Source: Kordia sp965283645
GTDB lineage: Bacteria; Bacteroidota; Bacteroidia; Flavobacteriales; Flavobacteriaceae
Length of the DNA: 64,000 bases
NCBI RefSeq assembly: GCF_965283645.1
Contig: NZ_CBDIPG010000001.1
Coordinates: forward strand, 1,240,001-1,304,000
Direction: 5' to 3'
Shown: in pieces, positions 8,814 through 19,383 of the stretch
How positions within the stretch are numbered: position 1 is the stretch's first letter
Layout of the letters: each line of letters opens with the position of its first letter
Program-made: the position numbers and the translations under genes
Notes under the pieces: model-generated
What the model was told of the DNA's origin: nothing
The model's input: the letters and a program-made list of their open reading frames with translations, nothing else
The model's database searches: none

Positions 8814-9941
8814 TTAGTTAATATTTTTTATATTATTTCTATGAGCAATAAATGGCATCATTCTTTCCATTAACTTGTTAATCATCGAGTTTAAGACTTT
8901 CTCATCAATAACAGTACCTTCTGGTAATAGCCCTAAAGAATTATCAATAGCATTTGAGATAATCTTATGTATTTGATGTTTATCTTGTTGCTTGTTGGCA
9001 ATAGTCAATATTCTTGCGTAGCGTTTTTTTACTTTCTCAAATGGTTTAGCATCTTTATTTGTAAAAAGGTCAGTTAGTCCAGCCCTAGATAACCTTATAT
9101 GAGTTCTTTTTTTAGTAACTTCGTAATTATGAACATTAAAAATGTAGTCATTGTCAATATCAACTCCATCATATGATTCATTTAAATATATGATAAAACT
9201 ATGTAAATTAAACAACTCCACATAAGCATATAAAATCTTTTCTTTTGAATCTCCTACGATCTTTAAAACATGAGAAACTTCATCCTTAGCTGGAGTATAA
9301 ATATCTTTATCTGGATAATGCATCCAAACTATATCAAGTTCTATATTACCCTCTAAATACGGTAATAAATGCTTAATATATGCTCTACTACCTCCTTGAT
9401 GAATATAAAAATTAATTGCGGTTTTTGTTATTGATTTAAAAACATCATTACCGCCAATATGAGAATTTATCTCAAAAGAATCATTTATATAAAATCTTCT
9501 TTCTTCAGCTGCATCAAGTATTTTTTCAACTTCAATCGTAGGATATTTTCTTTTTAGACCTATTAGGGTTTTCTTTAATTCTTTTCGATTTTTAGCATCA
9601 ATCATTAATCTTGATTTAGTACTATCTTCTGGAATTATTTTATAATTGGTTTTTGCTTGAACTGGAGAACCTCCATATTCAAGATAGTATTTTTCTCCTG
9701 TAGAGGTACGTGTTGTGCTTATTGGTTGTGGAATTCCATCATGTCTTTTTATCATTAATAAATTTGCAATATCATTAGTAGTCTTAGCTAATTCGCAATC
9801 AAATTTATCCCCAAATATTGAATTACACTTTTTACACAAAAGACTTTTAGACTTTAATCTACCACCACACGCATTAAGTATAATATGTTCTTCCGAAACA
9901 TTTTTATCATTAATAATGTCTTCACATCTATAACATTTCAT
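8814..9941 (-). CDS. HNH-endonuclease-type protein
   Basis: The N-terminus has C3-x2-C6, an E18-H19 (EEHII), and C36-x2-C39-N40, the treble-clef zinc/HNH_5 pattern; the remaining 320 residues are unrecognised mixed alpha/beta and may recognise a target. The gene precedes the caspase-like gene, so a two-gene nuclease/protease module is possible. A related but distinct HNH protein lies at 37084. Nuclease activity is inferred from the motif. Confidence 0.75.
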   Translation of the reverse strand: MKCYRCEDIINDKNVSEEHIILNACGGRLKSKSLLCKKCNSIFGDKFDCELAKTTNDIANLLMIKRHDGIPQPISTTRTSTGEKYYLEYGGSPVQAKTNYKIIPEDSTKSRLMIDAKNRKELKKTLIGLKRKYPTIEVEKILDAAEERRFYINDSFEINSHIGGNDVFKSITKTAINFYIHQGGSRAYIKHLLPYLEGNIELDIVWMHYPDKDIYTPAKDEVSHVLKIVGDSKEKILYAYVELFNLHSFIIYLNESYDGVDIDNDYIFNVHNYEVTKKRTHIRLSRAGLTDLFTNKDAKPFEKVKKRYARILTIANKQQDKHQIHKIISNAIDNSLGLLPEGTVIDEKVLNSMINKLMERMMPFIAHRNNIKNIN

Positions 9942-10158
9942 TATTCTATATAGGATTTTTTATGGGTGAGATACTATCCTTTTTTAAGTGGTTTTCAGTA
10001 TCGAATTTTATTTCTTGCTTTATTAGTGACTTTTTAGGTGTTTGGTTAGGTTTTGAAATATTCAAAATACTTTAAGTTAATAATGTTATAGCTGAACCAA
10101 TTATAATAAAGTTACTATTGTTTTTGGTACCATTTAATATATAATGAATTATATTAAT
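9942..10158. other. Intergenic, nothing recognised
   Basis: This AT-rich spacer between two minus-strand genes has no frame worth calling and no clear terminator. Confidence 0.5.
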
Positions 10159-13100
10159 CTATTCTTTAAGCATTTTAAACACCTTGTAACTGTCCTTGAA
10201 AATAACCTTTACATAATATAAGCTTGATTTTAAATTTTTTACATCTAAAATTATCGAGCCATTATCATTAGTTTTTTCATTAAAGAATGAAGAAACTAGT
10301 TGCCCGATACTATTAAAAATTAAAACTTTTGCTTTTTCATTTGAAAATGAATCGAGTTTTATTGTGAATTTACCATTGTTTGGATTTGGATATAATGTCA
10401 AATCATTTATTGAGTTAGCTATATCAAAATCAGAAACTGATAATGTAGACAAATCTGGCATAACTACATTTGATTCATAGACTATAACAGGAGTAGATAT
10501 TGAATAACCTAAATAAGATGCATTTAAATTTGTTGCTCCGAGGTTATTCCCTTTAAGGAAGTTGGATTGAAACTGCTCAGCTATATTAACGTCAGTTATA
10601 TTTAGCTGAACATTAGATAAATCACTTATAAGTTTTCTGTCTCCATTGCTGTAAATTGCATTAATTGAAATAGGTGCTATAAAATCATCTTGTATGTGAA
10701 TTTCATCATTAAGAAACTCAATTCCAGTAACAGTTATATTAGAATTAACACCAATTGTTATTATTTCATAATCTACTAGTCCGTTGTCATTAAAACCTAA
10801 TGCTAACAAACTAATTTTTTCGTAAGTATCATTTGAAATTGTATATTGAGTATTTACTTGTGTACTTTGGAATTCCTGTTTAAAGTAGTTATCGTTTAAA
10901 GGATCTATTGCATAAAATAAAATTCTATTAATACCATTAATAGAAGTTATATTAACATTTACATCTTCACCAACATTGAAATAAGTGTTTTCATTTGGTG
11001 AATTAATGAAGATAGAATTAGGTATTAATTCATTATCATTCTCTATTGCTACATTATCTATAGAACTTGGTCGATAATTAGCATTAATACTAGCTGGTGA
11101 GAATCCATTTTGTTCAAAATAACTTGAAGAAGGATCTTGTTGTAATAAGAATCTAACGTGATTAATAACTTCAGATTCTTCTTGAGCTCCTATGTGTTGT
11201 ATTTGCTCATTCATTAGTTGTGTAGCATTTCCAGTTAGCCCACCCCTTTGTGACTCAGATGAGACAATGTAGTCATGTGAGTCTCCATCAAATAAATTAT
11301 CTGTAAAGTCGTTTTCATCCGTATTGAGTTCTGGAGCAAGTATTTCAGCAATTGAATTTAAGAAATATCCTTGTGTAGATGTAAAATTCTTGATAGTGGT
11401 AACAGTATGTGAGGGTACTGTATTATTAGTTAATGATGAAGGAGAGTTAATTTCATTCATTCTATCACTATTAATAGCCAAATCATAAACTGCCCCATCA
11501 GTTAATGATGGATCACAATTGAAGATATAACCACTATTTAAAATCATATTTATATCGGACATCAAAGAACCAATATTTGGATTAAAAGCTAGATTTCCAA
11601 GAGGAGATCCAGAATGAGGAGAATTTAATGTAATAAATTTATTAACGTTATCTCTGTAATCATTTGATTGAATATAAATTCTAGAAAGTATTCCTCCCAT
11701 ACTATGACTTACTATGTCTACTTTACCAGAAGAAAAATTATGCATTCTACATTTATCTAATAGAGAAATAATGTTGTTGGGTACAACCCAGCTATTTTCA
11801 TTAAAACTATTTCCTGCATTCATACAATAATTTACTTTTTTTGTTAATGTTGAATTATAACCTACATTAAATAAATGATTTTCCATTTCTTCAAAACCAT
11901 AGGCATCACCCCATAACCCATGAACCATTAGAACAGGTGTTTTATATATTCTTAATGGAATGGTTAATAAAATATTACTTGAATTATTCATGTCATAAAT
12001 TTCAATACTTCGACTACTATTATAATCTGCCGAATTGAGAAATGTTGTTGGATGTGTATAAAGAGCAGTAATAGTGTTGTTAGTGTTATTAATGTTGATA
12101 TCAGAATCCAAAAAATCCCCGTATTCTGAGATAGCAGAATTATCTGGAACAATCTTAAAACCTATATTTTCATTCATAATACTTGAATTATTAACAAAAA
12201 TAAACCTAGTACTTTTAGTTCCATCAGCACATACTTTTATATAATTAGGACTATCATTTGAGTTGCCAGACCAAAGTGTCTTATCATTTGGAAAAGTACT
12301 GTTAGTTGTTTCGATAGTTAATTCGGATGGAGGGTTATTAGAAATAGTTAACATCGCAGAATTACTAACAATAAAATTATTACCATCACAATTAGTCATA
12401 TAGCAAGAGAATAAATCTCCATTATCCGAAAGATCCAATGCAGGAGTTGTATAGTTGCTATTGGTTGCCCCTGAAATATTTATTCCATTTTTTCTCCATT
12501 GATAAGTTATAGGAGTAGTTCCAGTTGTGGAAACTGAAAATGTTGCAGTTTCTCCAATAGTTCTTGTTTGATCTTGGGGGTTTTGTGAAATATCAACACC
12601 ATTACAACTATTTGTTACTGTAACTGTTGCAATATTACTATTTATGGAGCCATCACAATTCGTTACTTCACATTGATACGAATTACCATCATCGGAAAGA
12701 TCCAACTGAGAAGTTGTATAAATATTATTAGTCGCTCCCGAAATATTGCTCCCATTTCTTTTCCATTGATATGTTATTGGAGCAGTACCATTTGCAGAAA
12801 CTAAAAAAGTTGCTGAATTTCCAGAAGATACAGATTGATCACCTGGTTGTTGAGTTATTATTATTTCATCACAACCAGAAGTGTCGTTCTCAACAACAAT
12901 ATTCATGCATAAAGTATTATTACTGTAATTAGTTTCTTGACTATGATTATCTATTGTAACACAATATTGATAAGTGCCTGGGTTTGTAAAAACATAATTA
13001 CTTTCTTGTTCTTGCTCTATTTCATTTTGAGAAAGAGGTAATTCACTATTATTTATTTGATCATCATCTATTTCAACACCATCAATGTAATAATGAATTG

Positions 13101-13740
13101 TAACGTCTGAAGTCACATCAGCTTCCCCAAGATTTATGATTTCTGTTTCTAAATCAACATTTTCTCCAACAATTGCATTCACAGGATCTGTACTTAAACT
13201 ATAAACAGATAAATCAGCACTCGAAGAAGGTGTCTCATCAGTGATTTTTATTTTAAAACTAACTGTGGGTGATTCACTACCATCATAATGATATATTCTT
13301 AGATGGTATATTCCATCATTATTACTTCCTGGACCATTTATACCCGTTCCAAACGTTTCCGATCCTCCATACCCGTTATCATCTGCATAATTGTCTGCAT
13401 TACTATTAGTATTTGGGTAATAAGAAAAAGAACAGTTAGACTTGAAAGCTACGACAGGATTGAAATTATTACTAACATCATAAATTTCAATTTTTCTAGC
13501 ATAATAACCTGATGGTATTTGAAATCTAAACCAAAAGCCTTTAACACTATTTCCTCCAACACTATTACCTTGAATTGGTTGACCATAAGTAAACTGACTA
13601 GTATTTAAATTATTAATTGAATATTCAGTATCAACTTGTAATATTGAAGAGGATGCAGAACATGAATCTGCTGGAGTTTGTCCATGAACTTTCAGTTGAA
13701 CTAATGAGATTAAAACAAGAATTAATAATTTTATTTTCAT
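10159..13740 (-). CDS. Secreted T9SS protein with CARDB, two Ig-like domains and lipase/PGAP1-like hydrolase domain
   Basis: A signal peptide ends near residue 20 (VHGQ). A CARDB-like segment (about 175-285) is followed by two tandem Ig-like domains (about 290-465, each with TYQWxxNGxNISGATN). An alpha/beta-hydrolase follows: VLMVHGLWGD supplies the oxyanion region and SHSMGG (near residue 678) the nucleophile elbow, as in PGAP1-like esterases and class 2 lipases. The last 85 residues (LTLYPNPNNGKF to the end) are a type A C-terminal sorting domain for the type IX secretion system. The product is probably a surface-exposed or secreted esterase/lipase. Confidence 0.85.
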   Translation of the reverse strand: MKIKLLILVLISLVQLKVHGQTPADSCSASSSILQVDTEYSINNLNTSQFTYGQPIQGNSVGGNSVKGFWFRFQIPSGYYARKIEIYDVSNNFNPVVAFKSNCSFSYYPNTNSNADNYADDNGYGGSETFGTGINGPGSNNDGIYHLRIYHYDGSESPTVSFKIKITDETPSSSADLSVYSLSTDPVNAIVGENVDLETEIINLGEADVTSDVTIHYYIDGVEIDDDQINNSELPLSQNEIEQEQESNYVFTNPGTYQYCVTIDNHSQETNYSNNTLCMNIVVENDTSGCDEIIITQQPGDQSVSSGNSATFLVSANGTAPITYQWKRNGSNISGATNNIYTTSQLDLSDDGNSYQCEVTNCDGSINSNIATVTVTNSCNGVDISQNPQDQTRTIGETATFSVSTTGTTPITYQWRKNGINISGATNSNYTTPALDLSDNGDLFSCYMTNCDGNNFIVSNSAMLTISNNPPSELTIETTNSTFPNDKTLWSGNSNDSPNYIKVCADGTKSTRFIFVNNSSIMNENIGFKIVPDNSAISEYGDFLDSDININNTNNTITALYTHPTTFLNSADYNSSRSIEIYDMNNSSNILLTIPLRIYKTPVLMVHGLWGDAYGFEEMENHLFNVGYNSTLTKKVNYCMNAGNSFNENSWVVPNNIISLLDKCRMHNFSSGKVDIVSHSMGGILSRIYIQSNDYRDNVNKFITLNSPHSGSPLGNLAFNPNIGSLMSDINMILNSGYIFNCDPSLTDGAVYDLAINSDRMNEINSPSSLTNNTVPSHTVTTIKNFTSTQGYFLNSIAEILAPELNTDENDFTDNLFDGDSHDYIVSSESQRGGLTGNATQLMNEQIQHIGAQEESEVINHVRFLLQQDPSSSYFEQNGFSPASINANYRPSSIDNVAIENDNELIPNSIFINSPNENTYFNVGEDVNVNITSINGINRILFYAIDPLNDNYFKQEFQSTQVNTQYTISNDTYEKISLLALGFNDNGLVDYEIITIGVNSNITVTGIEFLNDEIHIQDDFIAPISINAIYSNGDRKLISDLSNVQLNITDVNIAEQFQSNFLKGNNLGATNLNASYLGYSISTPVIVYESNVVMPDLSTLSVSDFDIANSINDLTLYPNPNNGKFTIKLDSFSNEKAKVLIFNSIGQLVSSFFNEKTNDNGSIILDVKNLKSSLYYVKVIFKDSYKVFKMLKE

Positions 13741-13964
13741 GCTAGTAGTTGTTATTGCATTGATATATTGATGAAAATCATATTTTTAAGAAAAATAAAT
13801 ATAGTGAATAAAGTTTAGTATTTCATAAAGTAAAGAATAAACCTTCATTTTAAAGAAAGAATAGCTTCCCATTATTCCATATTGAAAAATTAAATAGCCT
13901 TAAAATAACTTTATAGAAAAATATAGGTTTACGGATAAAAATGTGATACAGACAACAAAATTAG
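13741..13964. other. Intergenic, nothing recognised
   Basis: AT-rich spacer upstream of the T9SS gene; it presumably holds that gene's promoter on the minus strand, but no clear TAnnTTTG element was assigned. Confidence 0.4.
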
Positions 13965-14207
13965 GAAACCTTACTAAAAATTGCCAAAGCGTTAGATGTT
14001 GACATTAGCGAACTATTTAACGCAACAAAACATAATCCTAGCAAATATGAATATGATGTGATTACGCATGAAGTTTCAAAACTACCAAATCATGAGGTTT
14101 TCATAAATGACAAAGCAAAAGAGAATTGGGAATTAGTTTCAGTAACTCAATTTACGGATACAGACAATGTATCTTATTTTCGATTTTACTTTAAGAAGGA
14201 GGTTTAA
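13965..14207 (+). pseudogene. Remnant of XRE-type regulator with C-terminal DUF4177-like tail
   Basis: The reading frame after a stop at 13962-13964 gives ETLLKIAKALDVDISELF, the end of an HTH_3/XRE domain, followed by a tail with NWELVSV and YFRFYFKKEV resembling the short domain that often trails these regulators. The DNA-binding helices and start codon are missing, so this is a 5'-truncated gene left from an older rearrangement. Confidence 0.65.
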
Positions 14208-14312
14208 ACACAAGCTTCAAGAGTATAGATTTTTCTACGTTAAATAATTAAATGTCCTCTTTTATAATTATTACAGTTGTGATTGAAATCTTACTATCAA
14301 AATTAACAGTCT

Positions 14313-14807
14313 CTAATGCTTGTGAGACTTTTGAATATATACAGCGTATATCATTAAAATTACCAAAAATACTCCATAGGAGATGAGTGATTTTAAATCT
14401 GGCTTTGAATCTTTTGTATAAAAAAATATCTTCTCGATAGATTTTATAATAACATAAGAAATTATTGATGATAAAAATAAGGATTTAGTCAAATGGATTG
14501 AATCCGTAATTGCTTTTTTATCTACACCTCTCGGAATTCCTTTATCTATTAATTTATGTCTTAAATCAAATTTATAATAATTATAGAAGCCTATTAATAT
14601 GAAAATTGGAATTAGATAAAGAAATATATGCTCTGCAATCTCTAAAATTTTCAACTTATTAGTGCTTTCGTCACTTACTAATATTTCGCAGAAAATCTTA
14701 TATCCAGCATATATAGTTACAACAGCTATAGTACTGAAAAAAAAGATTCTTATAAGATAATCTACCCAAACCTTACTTTCAAATTTTATAATATCAACCC
14801 ACTTCAT
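14313..14807 (-). CDS. Four-helix membrane protein, putative effector of the PRTase-HK/receiver operon
   Basis: There are four hydrophobic segments (residues about 20-45, 65-85, 110-128, 138-158) with short loops and no signal peptide or enzymatic motif. It is the last gene of a three-gene minus-strand operon, starting 3 bp after the receiver gene. Multi-helix membrane proteins in this position are common effectors in bacterial immune operons, where they depolarise the membrane; this role is inference from architecture only. Confidence 0.7.
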   Translation of the reverse strand: MKWVDIIKFESKVWVDYLIRIFFFSTIAVVTIYAGYKIFCEILVSDESTNKLKILEIAEHIFLYLIPIFILIGFYNYYKFDLRHKLIDKGIPRGVDKKAITDSIHLTKSLFLSSIISYVIIKSIEKIFFYTKDSKPDLKSLISYGVFLVILMIYAVYIQKSHKH

Positions 14808-14810
14808 CTT

Positions 14811-15314
14811 TTATATTTTTTCAATTATTCTTGAGACTCTATATATTAACTCATTTTTAATATTTGATATACTATTATATTTAGAAATAAAAGAATATTT
14901 ATTTTCATCAATGTTTATTTCTCCTGCATATGTATCAGTAGAAATAATTATATAATGTTTGTGAGCTTCTGTTTTTGTATTTTTATCTAAATACTCTAAA
15001 AACTTAATACCTAAGCGATCTTCAAGATTAATAAGATTTATATCTACTATGTAAATATTAACACCTTCATATACATCAATTATTTCTTTAAAAAAATCAT
15101 TTATATGAGACGCTCCACTCGAATATTTTTTTTCAAACGTTTCTTGAATGTAATGCCAATCAGTCCCATAACTATTTACTTCAAAATAATTTTCTCCTTT
15201 AGAATCTATATTTGGATATATATTCATACCTCCTTCTTTATTCAAGCTAAAAATATAGTTTAAAATTATTTCAAAATCTGATTGCGTGTCTTCTAAAATC
15301 AATATGTTAATCAT
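14811..15314 (-). CDS. Stand-alone receiver-domain protein
   Basis: It has the response-regulator receiver pattern: acidic pair E8-D9 (ILILEDTQ), predicted phosphoacceptor D91 at the end of a hydrophobic strand (IYIVD), S125 after IIIS, and K145 (FISKYN). No DNA-binding output domain is present, so it would pass a phosphate or bind a partner. An insertion of about 40 residues lies between alpha 1 and the D91 strand, unlike typical 120-residue receivers. Its start overlaps the end of the upstream giant kinase-like gene by 8 nt, which supports a paired kinase and regulator. Confidence 0.75.
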   Translation of the reverse strand: MINILILEDTQSDFEIILNYIFSLNKEGGMNIYPNIDSKGENYFEVNSYGTDWHYIQETFEKKYSSGASHINDFFKEIIDVYEGVNIYIVDINLINLEDRLGIKFLEYLDKNTKTEAHKHYIIISTDTYAGEINIDENKYSFISKYNSISNIKNELIYRVSRIIEKI

Positions 15315-18300
15315 TAAATATAATTTTTATACTAGTTTCATAATATTCTAAATGTTTAAAATTTTCTTTGGGATAGGAAAATTTAATCTCTTTAATTTCA
15401 TGTACATTATTATTTGTTCTTAAAAATTCATTATAGTTGTCAATTATTTTTTCACACATTATTCTCCCTTCTTTCTTACTAACATTTTTCGTATTTAGTA
15501 CTTTATGATGTGCAATTTTATTTTTAAATAAAAAATTAATACTATTTACATCTGAAATAATATATATTTCTATTTGGCTTGGAATATTTTCTGTGTACTG
15601 CTTAATATTAATTAATAATTGAGGAATTATTACATTATAAACTATATCTGGAATTATAAATTCATTTACTTTATTATATATATAATAATGTCTAAACTCT
15701 CGCTTCCCAAGACATTTGGAACGAAAAACTGTTTTTATTAAAATATCAATTTCTTTCCTCGTTTTTAAACCCTCTCCTAATATATACTTACTATCATAAG
15801 CTGCTACTTGACTTCTAATTGCATTTAACGTGATGTTAAACTCTAGTTTATTATTATCTGAATTTTCACTGCTATAAAGCAGATCAAGATTGTTATAATA
15901 TGTCCCTAATTGATGTCTTAATACTTTTTGATACCTAACCTTTGATTTGTTTTGTATTACCTCTATGAAAGCTGTATTGTTAAATTGTTTTTGTAAATAC
16001 TCTAAAATATATTTTTTTATAGCTAGTATCAGTCTGAATTTTTCATTACTGAAAAAATCTAAAAAATTTTTGAATGACAGTTTAGATTTTGTTGTAAACA
16101 TTAATACAGCCTTTCCTTTATGTTCATAGTTCGCTGCAATATCCTCATCAAGCAGATCTGTGAGTTTGATCGCCATGAACATTGATGAATCATTTAACAA
16201 GTATGGATATGACTCATTCCTTTCTGTTAGCATGTCATTATTTAATAATTCATCAATTGTATGCTTTTCATCATTTACATCAAAATAATTTTCTTCAAAG
16301 GCAATCCACTTTTTATGAGTTTTAATTCCAGCTATAAAAGACTGAAGTCTTCCTTTTGAACTTTCTGTGTAAAGTCCTTTAATAAATTTTAAAACAAATC
16401 CTTTTTCGTCTAAAATTGTAGATTCTAACCAAAAGTTTTCAGAGGATGATAAACAATAATAAATTTGAGCTTTGTTATGATGAGATTCTAACTCTCCATA
16501 ATCATAAAACAAACCTACTTGGAGATCATTATCTTTTTTTGATGAAAAAATTAATTTGATATCAATCAATAAACCACTTAAAGCATCATTAAATTTTTTT
16601 GTGCTATTATAGTCTACTTTTGATGATTTTAATTTGTCTATCAATATTACCATCTGTGCATAAGCATCTATAATTTCATTTATTTTATCCTTATCATTAG
16701 ATTCCCTTTTTAATAAATTGAATCTTGAATTAGCGACAAACTTTCTAATATTTATAATCGCTGGATCTTTTTTATTCTGTTGATTGAAATAGTATTTTTT
16801 ATAGTATGGGAAAACTTTTTTCCTTTCCCCTTCTTTGTAATTTCCTTTGTTTAGATGCAATGAAATTAAATCATGAATAAAATTAAGATTTTCAGCTTTT
16901 ACAGCTCCTGTAAAATGAAAATAAGGGTTCATGATAAGATTAACTAATTTCGGCATATCATAATCTTCTTCTTCTTTGAAAATTAATCCATTGGGCAACA
17001 CGTCTTCATCATTTATTATTTTTTCGAGATATAATGTTCGACTTGGCTCTTGATGAATTAAGTCTTTATAACAGGTAAGTAAGAAGTCAAAATAAGTTAC
17101 TAATTGATTACGTTTGTACTCAATATTATTTATGCTCTTCAAGTGATAGTCAAAACTAATTTTTCCATTTTTAAGATCTTCATCTAGTTTTATTTTGGTC
17201 TTTGAATATAATTTCAATAATCTAGATTCATTATCATAATTGTAATAATCCTTAATTGACAAGAAAAATGTTTTTGAAAGTATATAATTACTTCCCAAGT
17301 CGACGTTTCGTTTTACGTAAAATTTAAGGTTTCGGAATACATTAAACGATTTGATTGAGTTATCAGGCAGGTCCAAATGAATTTTTTCAAGCTCTCTCAA
17401 ACAATAAGAGAATATTTCATCTTTAATTCCTTTGTAATATTGGAATGGTTGTCTTGATAGCAACTTAATTAGACTATCTCTTATTATATCTTTCTCAATA
17501 TTTAATTTTCTCTCGTTAGACATATTATGTTCTTTCGATACTAGAAAATTTTCAGCTATTTCTTTTGATTCTTGATCTATAATTTTAATTAAATCAATAA
17601 GCGAGAAACGACTTTCATTTTTAGGTGATAAATTTTCAGAAAAAAAATCTGAAAGATGTGAACTAACCCTATCTGAAAGATACAATCTTAGCAAGCTATG
17701 ATTCGCCTTATGAAAATAAGGCTCATAAATTTTAATTAATTTTTCATCATATTTATTTTCAATACTGCCAAACGGAAAATATTTAATTTGCTCTTCATTT
17801 GAATACTCCTTATTAATTTCTGGCAACTTTATGAATTGATTCTTTTTAATCTCTTCGATTATTCTAAGTGAAACATAATCTAAATGACTATTTCTTAAAA
17901 TTTTTTTTAAATCATTTAATTTTTTATTGAGGGGGTTCTCTATGTGGAAAGATGAAAGTATAGGTACGTTTAAGTTCCTGTAAATTATGAACCTACTTTC
18001 TGGGTTTTCAATTATTGGAGAGTTTATTTTTTTAATTATTTCACTTTTAATGAAATAATTGCTTCTGTCTATCAAAGTCCATATAAAATCAAAACCATGT
18101 CTATTAATTACTGTTTCATTTCTGTCAGTTAATCTGTAATGCTTTATATAATCACTTAATAGTTTAAAAGTTTTAGCCCCAGCAATTACATCTTCATAAA
18201 AAATAATAAGACTTGAATTTGAGTAAATTCTTTCTTTATTAAGGTTCATAAATGTTTCAATGCTCTCATAAGATGGATTAAACCTCAATATTTGTATGTT

Positions 18301-19383
18301 TATATATTGAAAATCTTTATCCAAACTAAAATCTTCAAGAAAATTAGAGCTTTTACCTCCATCACTAGTAATGAATACTATTTTTTTTATATTCGAGTCT
18401 AAAACTTTTTTGAAAATTTCTTTAAAATAATCCAAGATATCATCTCTATTTTCTTTATAAAATTCGTTTCCTCTTATATAGCTCAAATATTGACTCTCTC
18501 TTGCCGACAAATTAACATAAACCTGATATTTGTTTAAAAAATCATTTCCTTCAAAAATATTAGAAGAATTACTATTTTCATTTGCATCAAAAAATGGCAA
18601 ACTAAATATTTGATTAGGAAAATCAAGGTAAGGATGTGATAAAATTAATGGTTGAGCATTTTCAAACCAATTTTCTTTTGGGTAGCAGTATTGACAAGAT
18701 TCTGCTATTTGTAATTTTGAATATAATCTAATTAATACATTGGAAGAATAATTAGTAGAGTTACTTAAATCTCCAATAATAACTCCTTCAGTGTTAATTT
18801 CACTCCAATTATAGTTTTTATATAAATTACTAGCTTCTTTGTATGCGTGATCGAAATTATTCAATTGTAGGGTAGAGTTACCAAGTGCTTTCAAATCAGT
18901 ATCAAATACTGTAAATAAATTATAAAAAGTAGTTATAACCTTTTTTCCATAAGCTTCTCCTCTAGAGTGTATCCACTTTTTTAATTTGAAATAGGTGGCA
19001 AAAGTACATGAAATAGGTAATACAATTATTATTTTATCTTTTGGTTTCGGAATGAATTGCCAACTAAAGCCTTCTTCTCCATTTTCTATAATTCCATAAT
19101 TAATGTTCGATAACTTACTCGTTATATAGTTCAGGCAAAGTCCAGTATAATTTAAATACCCTATAAAAGTTATATTAGAATCATGATTATTAGCTTTTAA
19201 TTTTTTAATAAAAAAATTACAGAGAGATTCACATTTGGATTTGTCTTGTAAAAATCTTTCTACATAATAATATGTATTACTATGTAAATTAGAACTGATA
19301 CGAAAGTGTATATCTTGAAGTTTATAGGCACCATCGTAAACCGATTTATTTATTTCTTGATATATCTTATCATATTCGTTCAT
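15307..19383 (-). CDS. Giant PRTase-like / histidine-kinase-like fusion (1358 aa)
   Basis: Two phosphoribosyltransferase-like segments can be read in the N-terminal third. The first is around residues 70-135 (IIIVLPISCTFAT). The second ends in IIFYEDVIAGAKTF (393-406), which has the shape of a PRPP loop with E397-D398 and G402-K404-T405. A CxxC lies at 230/233. A long helical middle follows. The C-terminus resembles a sensor kinase: LRHQLGTYYNNL with H1157 as H-box and IPQLLINIKQ (from about 1253) as N-box, then a degenerate G-box. It is coupled to a receiver gene by an 8-nt overlap and to a membrane protein. The likely job is infection or stress sensing that ends at the membrane protein, in the manner of Detocs-type phosphorelay immunity. 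The domain readings are by eye. Confidence 0.7.
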   Translation of the reverse strand: MNEYDKIYQEINKSVYDGAYKLQDIHFRISSNLHSNTYYYVERFLQDKSKCESLCNFFIKKLKANNHDSNITFIGYLNYTGLCLNYITSKLSNINYGIIENGEEGFSWQFIPKPKDKIIIVLPISCTFATYFKLKKWIHSRGEAYGKKVITTFYNLFTVFDTDLKALGNSTLQLNNFDHAYKEASNLYKNYNWSEINTEGVIIGDLSNSTNYSSNVLIRLYSKLQIAESCQYCYPKENWFENAQPLILSHPYLDFPNQIFSLPFFDANENSNSSNIFEGNDFLNKYQVYVNLSARESQYLSYIRGNEFYKENRDDILDYFKEIFKKVLDSNIKKIVFITSDGGKSSNFLEDFSLDKDFQYINIQILRFNPSYESIETFMNLNKERIYSNSSLIIFYEDVIAGAKTFKLLSDYIKHYRLTDRNETVINRHGFDFIWTLIDRSNYFIKSEIIKKINSPIIENPESRFIIYRNLNVPILSSFHIENPLNKKLNDLKKILRNSHLDYVSLRIIEEIKKNQFIKLPEINKEYSNEEQIKYFPFGSIENKYDEKLIKIYEPYFHKANHSLLRLYLSDRVSSHLSDFFSENLSPKNESRFSLIDLIKIIDQESKEIAENFLVSKEHNMSNERKLNIEKDIIRDSLIKLLSRQPFQYYKGIKDEIFSYCLRELEKIHLDLPDNSIKSFNVFRNLKFYVKRNVDLGSNYILSKTFFLSIKDYYNYDNESRLLKLYSKTKIKLDEDLKNGKISFDYHLKSINNIEYKRNQLVTYFDFLLTCYKDLIHQEPSRTLYLEKIINDEDVLPNGLIFKEEEDYDMPKLVNLIMNPYFHFTGAVKAENLNFIHDLISLHLNKGNYKEGERKKVFPYYKKYYFNQQNKKDPAIINIRKFVANSRFNLLKRESNDKDKINEIIDAYAQMVILIDKLKSSKVDYNSTKKFNDALSGLLIDIKLIFSSKKDNDLQVGLFYDYGELESHHNKAQIYYCLSSSENFWLESTILDEKGFVLKFIKGLYTESSKGRLQSFIAGIKTHKKWIAFEENYFDVNDEKHTIDELLNNDMLTERNESYPYLLNDSSMFMAIKLTDLLDEDIAANYEHKGKAVLMFTTKSKLSFKNFLDFFSNEKFRLILAIKKYILEYLQKQFNNTAFIEVIQNKSKVRYQKVLRHQLGTYYNNLDLLYSSENSDNNKLEFNITLNAIRSQVAAYDSKYILGEGLKTRKEIDILIKTVFRSKCLGKREFRHYYIYNKVNEFIIPDIVYNVIIPQLLINIKQYTENIPSQIEIYIISDVNSINFLFKNKIAHHKVLNTKNVSKKEGRIMCEKIIDNYNEFLRTNNNVHEIKEIKFSYPKENFKHLEYYETSIKIIFND

